Origin: an uncultured Dechloromonas sp.
GTDB taxonomy: Bacteria > Pseudomonadota > Gammaproteobacteria > Burkholderiales > Rhodocyclaceae
Assembly: GCA_937996725.1 (NCBI GenBank)
Contig: CALKUR010000178.1
Span: forward strand, 1 to 15,375
Length of the DNA: 15,375 nt
Direction: 5' to 3'
Made by a program: the position numbers and the translations under genes. This document shows positions 13,348 to 15,375 of the stretch, piece by piece; positions within the stretch are counted from its first letter, which is position 1, and each line of letters starts with the position of its first letter. The notes under the pieces are model-generated. The model saw only the letters and a program-made list of their open reading frames with translations. It was not told the origin of the DNA and made no database searches.

Positions 13348-14519
13348 TACTTACCGATGCAGGACAGCACGGCATCGGCTGCGCGCGCGGCAGAATCCTG
13401 ACGTAGTTTCTGATGAATCGCACCGAACTCGCGCACCATATCGGCACGGCGGCTGGGCGACCGCCACAGGTTAATTAATTCGGCCGACAGTTTCTCGGGC
13501 GTTGCATCGTCCTGTAGCAGCTCAGGCACCAGCAAACGACCCAGCAAAATATTCGGTAAACCCACCCAAGGCAGGTAGCGCATGCGCTTATAGATCCAGG
13601 CAGATGAGGCCGAGAACCGGTAAGTCACGACCATCGGGCAGCGCACCAGGGCAGCTTCTAGGGTTGCCGTGCCACTGCAGACCAGCGCCAGATCACTGGC
13701 AGAGAGTGCTTCACGCGCATGCCCGAACAAAATACGAACCCGCAAGGTTGGGTCGCCATATTGGTCCAGCGCGGCCTGAAAATCATCCCGTGTTGCTGGT
13801 GTCGCCAACGGCACAACAAACAGCGCTTCCGGCAGTTCTTGCGCAATACGATTGGCCGTCTGTACAAACAGCGGCGCATGATACTCCAGTTCAGAACGGC
13901 GGCTTCCCGGCATCAGCGTTATGAGTGGCGCGCCTTCCGGCAGATTCAAGGCCGCCCGTTGCTGCGCCCGATCGATCTCCGGACTGATTTCATCGGCCAG
14001 CGGATGGCCCACAAAAACCGGATCAATCGCTTCGCCCTTGTAGCAAGCCGGCTCAAAGGGGAACAGACACAGCAGCTGATTCACCGACGCAATAATTTTT
14101 TTTGCACGTCCGCGGCGCCACGCCCAGACCGTCGGGCTAACGTAATGCACCGTCGGAATACCCTGACGCTTGAAACGTTTCTCGATGGGCAAATTAAAGT
14201 CCGGTGCATCAATGCCGATCAATACATCCGGCTGCCAGGCATCTAGCTGAGCGATGATGCCGCGCCGGATTTTGAGGATTTCCGGCAGGTGCTTGAGTAC
14301 TTCGATGGCACCACGCACGGCCAGCTTTTCTTGCTCGTAGGCGCTGATCAGGCCTGCCGAAATCATCTTGGGGCCACCGATCCCGAAGAATTCGGTATCC
14401 GGCCGCCGGGCCTTAATTGCCTGAATCAGACTGGCACCCAAGACATCGCCGGAGGCCTCGCCGGCAATAAGCGAGATACGTAGCGGACGGTCGCTATGAC
14501 TCTGCAGGCCTTGCGTCAT
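13347..14519 (-). CDS. lpxB: Lipid A disaccharide synthase
   Basis: Joins UDP-2,3-diacylglucosamine and lipid X (2,3-diacylglucosamine 1-phosphate) into the beta-1,6 disaccharide of lipid A, at the inner face of the inner membrane. The 390 residues are normal for family GT19. Motifs in order: IAGEASGDVLGA (18-29), IDAPDFNLPI with Asp104 in the place of the E. coli catalytic Asp98, YVSPTVWAWRRGR, MPGSRRSE (203-210) and CSGTATLEAALV (281-292). It begins 11 bp after lpxA and overlaps the rnhB start by one base. The first ten residues before RISLIAGEASGD are not conserved, but no better start is visible. No Shine-Dalgarno is seen. Confidence 0.97.
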   Translation of the reverse strand: MTQGLQSHSDRPLRISLIAGEASGDVLGASLIQAIKARRPDTEFFGIGGPKMISAGLISAYEQEKLAVRGAIEVLKHLPEILKIRRGIIAQLDAWQPDVLIGIDAPDFNLPIEKRFKRQGIPTVHYVSPTVWAWRRGRAKKIIASVNQLLCLFPFEPACYKGEAIDPVFVGHPLADEISPEIDRAQQRAALNLPEGAPLITLMPGSRRSELEYHAPLFVQTANRIAQELPEALFVVPLATPATRDDFQAALDQYGDPTLRVRILFGHAREALSASDLALVCSGTATLEAALVRCPMVVTYRFSASSAWIYKRMRYLPWVGLPNILLGRLLVPELLQDDATPEKLSAELINLWRSPSRRADMVREFGAIHQKLRQDSAARAADAVLSCIGK

Positions 14520-14530
14520 CGTCGGAGCAG

Positions 14531-15307
14531 TTAGCGAATGATGCCGCGCTGAGAAGATGCTAGGAACGCATTCAGTACAGCAACTTCCGGATGCGTCTTT
14601 TGCAATTCATCGAGTTTGACCCGCGCCTCTTCCAGGGTCAGGCCAGACTTATAGATATTACGGTAAGCCTGCTTAATCGCGTTGATAGCTTCTGCGGAGA
14701 AACCGCGGCGCTTCAGGCCTTCGGCGTTAATGCCACGCGGTGCGGCCGGATAGCCTTGCGTGATGACATATGGCGGCACATCCTGGACGACGATGGACCC
14801 ACCACCGATCATGGCGTGCGCACCAATGCGGACGAACTGGTGATAACCCGTATGGCCACCCAGAATCGCCCAATCACCAACTTCGCAGTGCCCCGCCAAT
14901 TGTGCGTTGCTGGCCAGAATGGTCTGGTTGCCGATGCGACAGTCATGCGCAACATGGACATAGCCCATGACCCAGTTGTCCGAGCCGATCGAAGTGATGC
15001 CTTTATCCTGCGCCGTGCCGACATTGAAGCTAACGAATTCTCGGATGGTATTACGATCCCCGATTTCCAGGCGAGTCGGTTCACCGTTGTATTTCTTATC
15101 CTGGGGAACACCACCCAGAGCCGCGTAATGATGAATTTTGTTGTCGCGACCGATCTGAGTGTGGCCTTCAATCACGCAATGTGGGCCCACCGTGGTCCCC
15201 GCACCGATACGGACATGGGGGCCGATGATGGTGTAAGGCCCCACTTGAACCGAGCTGTCGAGCTCGGCCTTGGGGTCAACAATCGCAGTGGCGTGAATCA
15301 GGCTCAT
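14531..15307 (-). CDS. lpxA: UDP-N-acetylglucosamine acyltransferase
   Basis: First enzyme of lipid A synthesis; transfers a 3-hydroxyacyl chain from acyl carrier protein to UDP-GlcNAc. The 258 residues (E. coli 262) form a left-handed beta-helix of hexapeptide repeats at about 1-185 (IGPHVRIGAGTTVGPHCVIEG and on) plus a helical C-terminus. His121 in HVAHDC corresponds to catalytic His125 of E. coli. Gly169 in MIGGGSI corresponds to E. coli Gly173, part of the acyl-chain ruler, which favours a C12-C14 donor (inference). The frame is open to 15358, but homologues begin as MSxIHxTAIV, so ATG 15307 is chosen. It lies 26 bp after fabZ and 11 bp before lpxB. Confidence 0.97.
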   Translation of the reverse strand: MSLIHATAIVDPKAELDSSVQVGPYTIIGPHVRIGAGTTVGPHCVIEGHTQIGRDNKIHHYAALGGVPQDKKYNGEPTRLEIGDRNTIREFVSFNVGTAQDKGITSIGSDNWVMGYVHVAHDCRIGNQTILASNAQLAGHCEVGDWAILGGHTGYHQFVRIGAHAMIGGGSIVVQDVPPYVITQGYPAAPRGINAEGLKRRGFSAEAINAIKQAYRNIYKSGLTLEEARVKLDELQKTHPEVAVLNAFLASSQRGIIR

Positions 15308-15333
15308 CGTTGGCTGGTTGAACGTGTGGGTGT

Positions 15334-15375
15334 TTAAGCAATAGAGCGCATGGTGCACATCAGGTCAGCTTCGGT
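15334..15375 (-). CDS. fabZ: 3-hydroxyacyl-ACP dehydratase FabZ, C-terminal end only
   Basis: The minus strand entering the window reads 13 codons, TEADLMCTMRSIA, then TAA at 15336-15334. This matches the C-terminus typical of betaproteobacterial FabZ (AEAELMC then a few residues), and fabZ is the usual gene before lpxA. FabZ removes water from 3-hydroxyacyl-ACP in fatty acid elongation and competes with LpxA for the same substrate. The rest lies beyond the window edge. Identity rests on this short tail plus position. Confidence 0.8.
   Translation of the reverse strand, partial: TEADLMCTMRSIA

Noticed and set aside
14591..15337. Plus-strand open frame (248 codons) opposite lpxA
   Set aside because: Antisense shadow of the hexapeptide-repeat gene; lpxA is fully supported by motifs.
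15308..15358. N-terminal extension of lpxA by 17 codons
   Set aside because: It overlaps the end of fabZ and is unlike LpxA; the family start fits 15307.
1..15375. Mobile element, prophage, CRISPR array, toxin island or defence system
   Set aside because: No transposase, integrase, terminal repeats, spaced direct repeats or defence-domain genes were seen; nearly all genes are core functions.

Overview
The window reads as ordinary chromosomal DNA of a Gram-negative bacterium, most likely a betaproteobacterium. The reasons are a fabZ-lpxA-lpxB-rnhB-rRNA methyltransferase operon, the ratA-rnfH pair divergent from smpB next to guaB-guaA, and a ppsR/ppsA pair. I cannot place it more precisely. 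No phage, insertion sequence, CRISPR array, tRNA or rRNA is visible. Coding density is very high, and the longest gene-free stretch is about 190 bp (10947-11133).

Layout. 1-210: the C-terminal remnant of a 3-methyladenine DNA glycosylase I (tag) gene, apparently decayed, running tail-to-tail into a minus-strand radical SAM gene (201-2117) of unknown function. 2163-5216: guaB then guaA (minus), the two-step IMP to XMP to GMP branch, closed by a textbook hairpin terminator. 5280-7710: a small secreted protein gene (plus), then minus-strand ratA-rnfH, and, divergent from ratA, smpB followed by a TRIC/UPF0126-type membrane channel gene. A bidirectional terminator separates the latter from ppsA. 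7765-11958: a phosphoenolpyruvate synthase island, with ppsA and a PdhR-like GntR/FCD regulator on the minus strand and the PEP synthase regulatory kinase/phosphorylase ppsR divergent on the plus strand. 11969-15375: the minus-strand lipid A operon fabZ (3' end only)-lpxA-lpxB-rnhB-SpoU methyltransferase, nearly without gaps.

How it works together. The ppsA/ppsR island is the most informative part. The enzyme making PEP from pyruvate, the bifunctional protein that switches it off and on by phosphorylating a threonine beside its catalytic histidine, and a regulator resembling the pyruvate sensor PdhR are adjacent. The gap between the regulator gene and ppsR holds two near-identical 15-bp palindromes (ATTGGTAATACCAAT and TTTGGTAATACCAAT) that match the PdhR-type operator. 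This supports a local pyruvate-responsive circuit, inferred from sequence only.

The least explained gene is the radical SAM protein at 201-2117. It has a CX4CX2C cluster motif instead of CX3CX2C and a split cobalamin-binding-like N-terminal region. I found no clear evidence of a wholly new multi-gene system; most of the window is core metabolism and housekeeping. Few genes here have a recognisable Shine-Dalgarno sequence. The best one in the window lies in the ratA-smpB gap and fits a 22-codon reading frame overlapping the smpB start.
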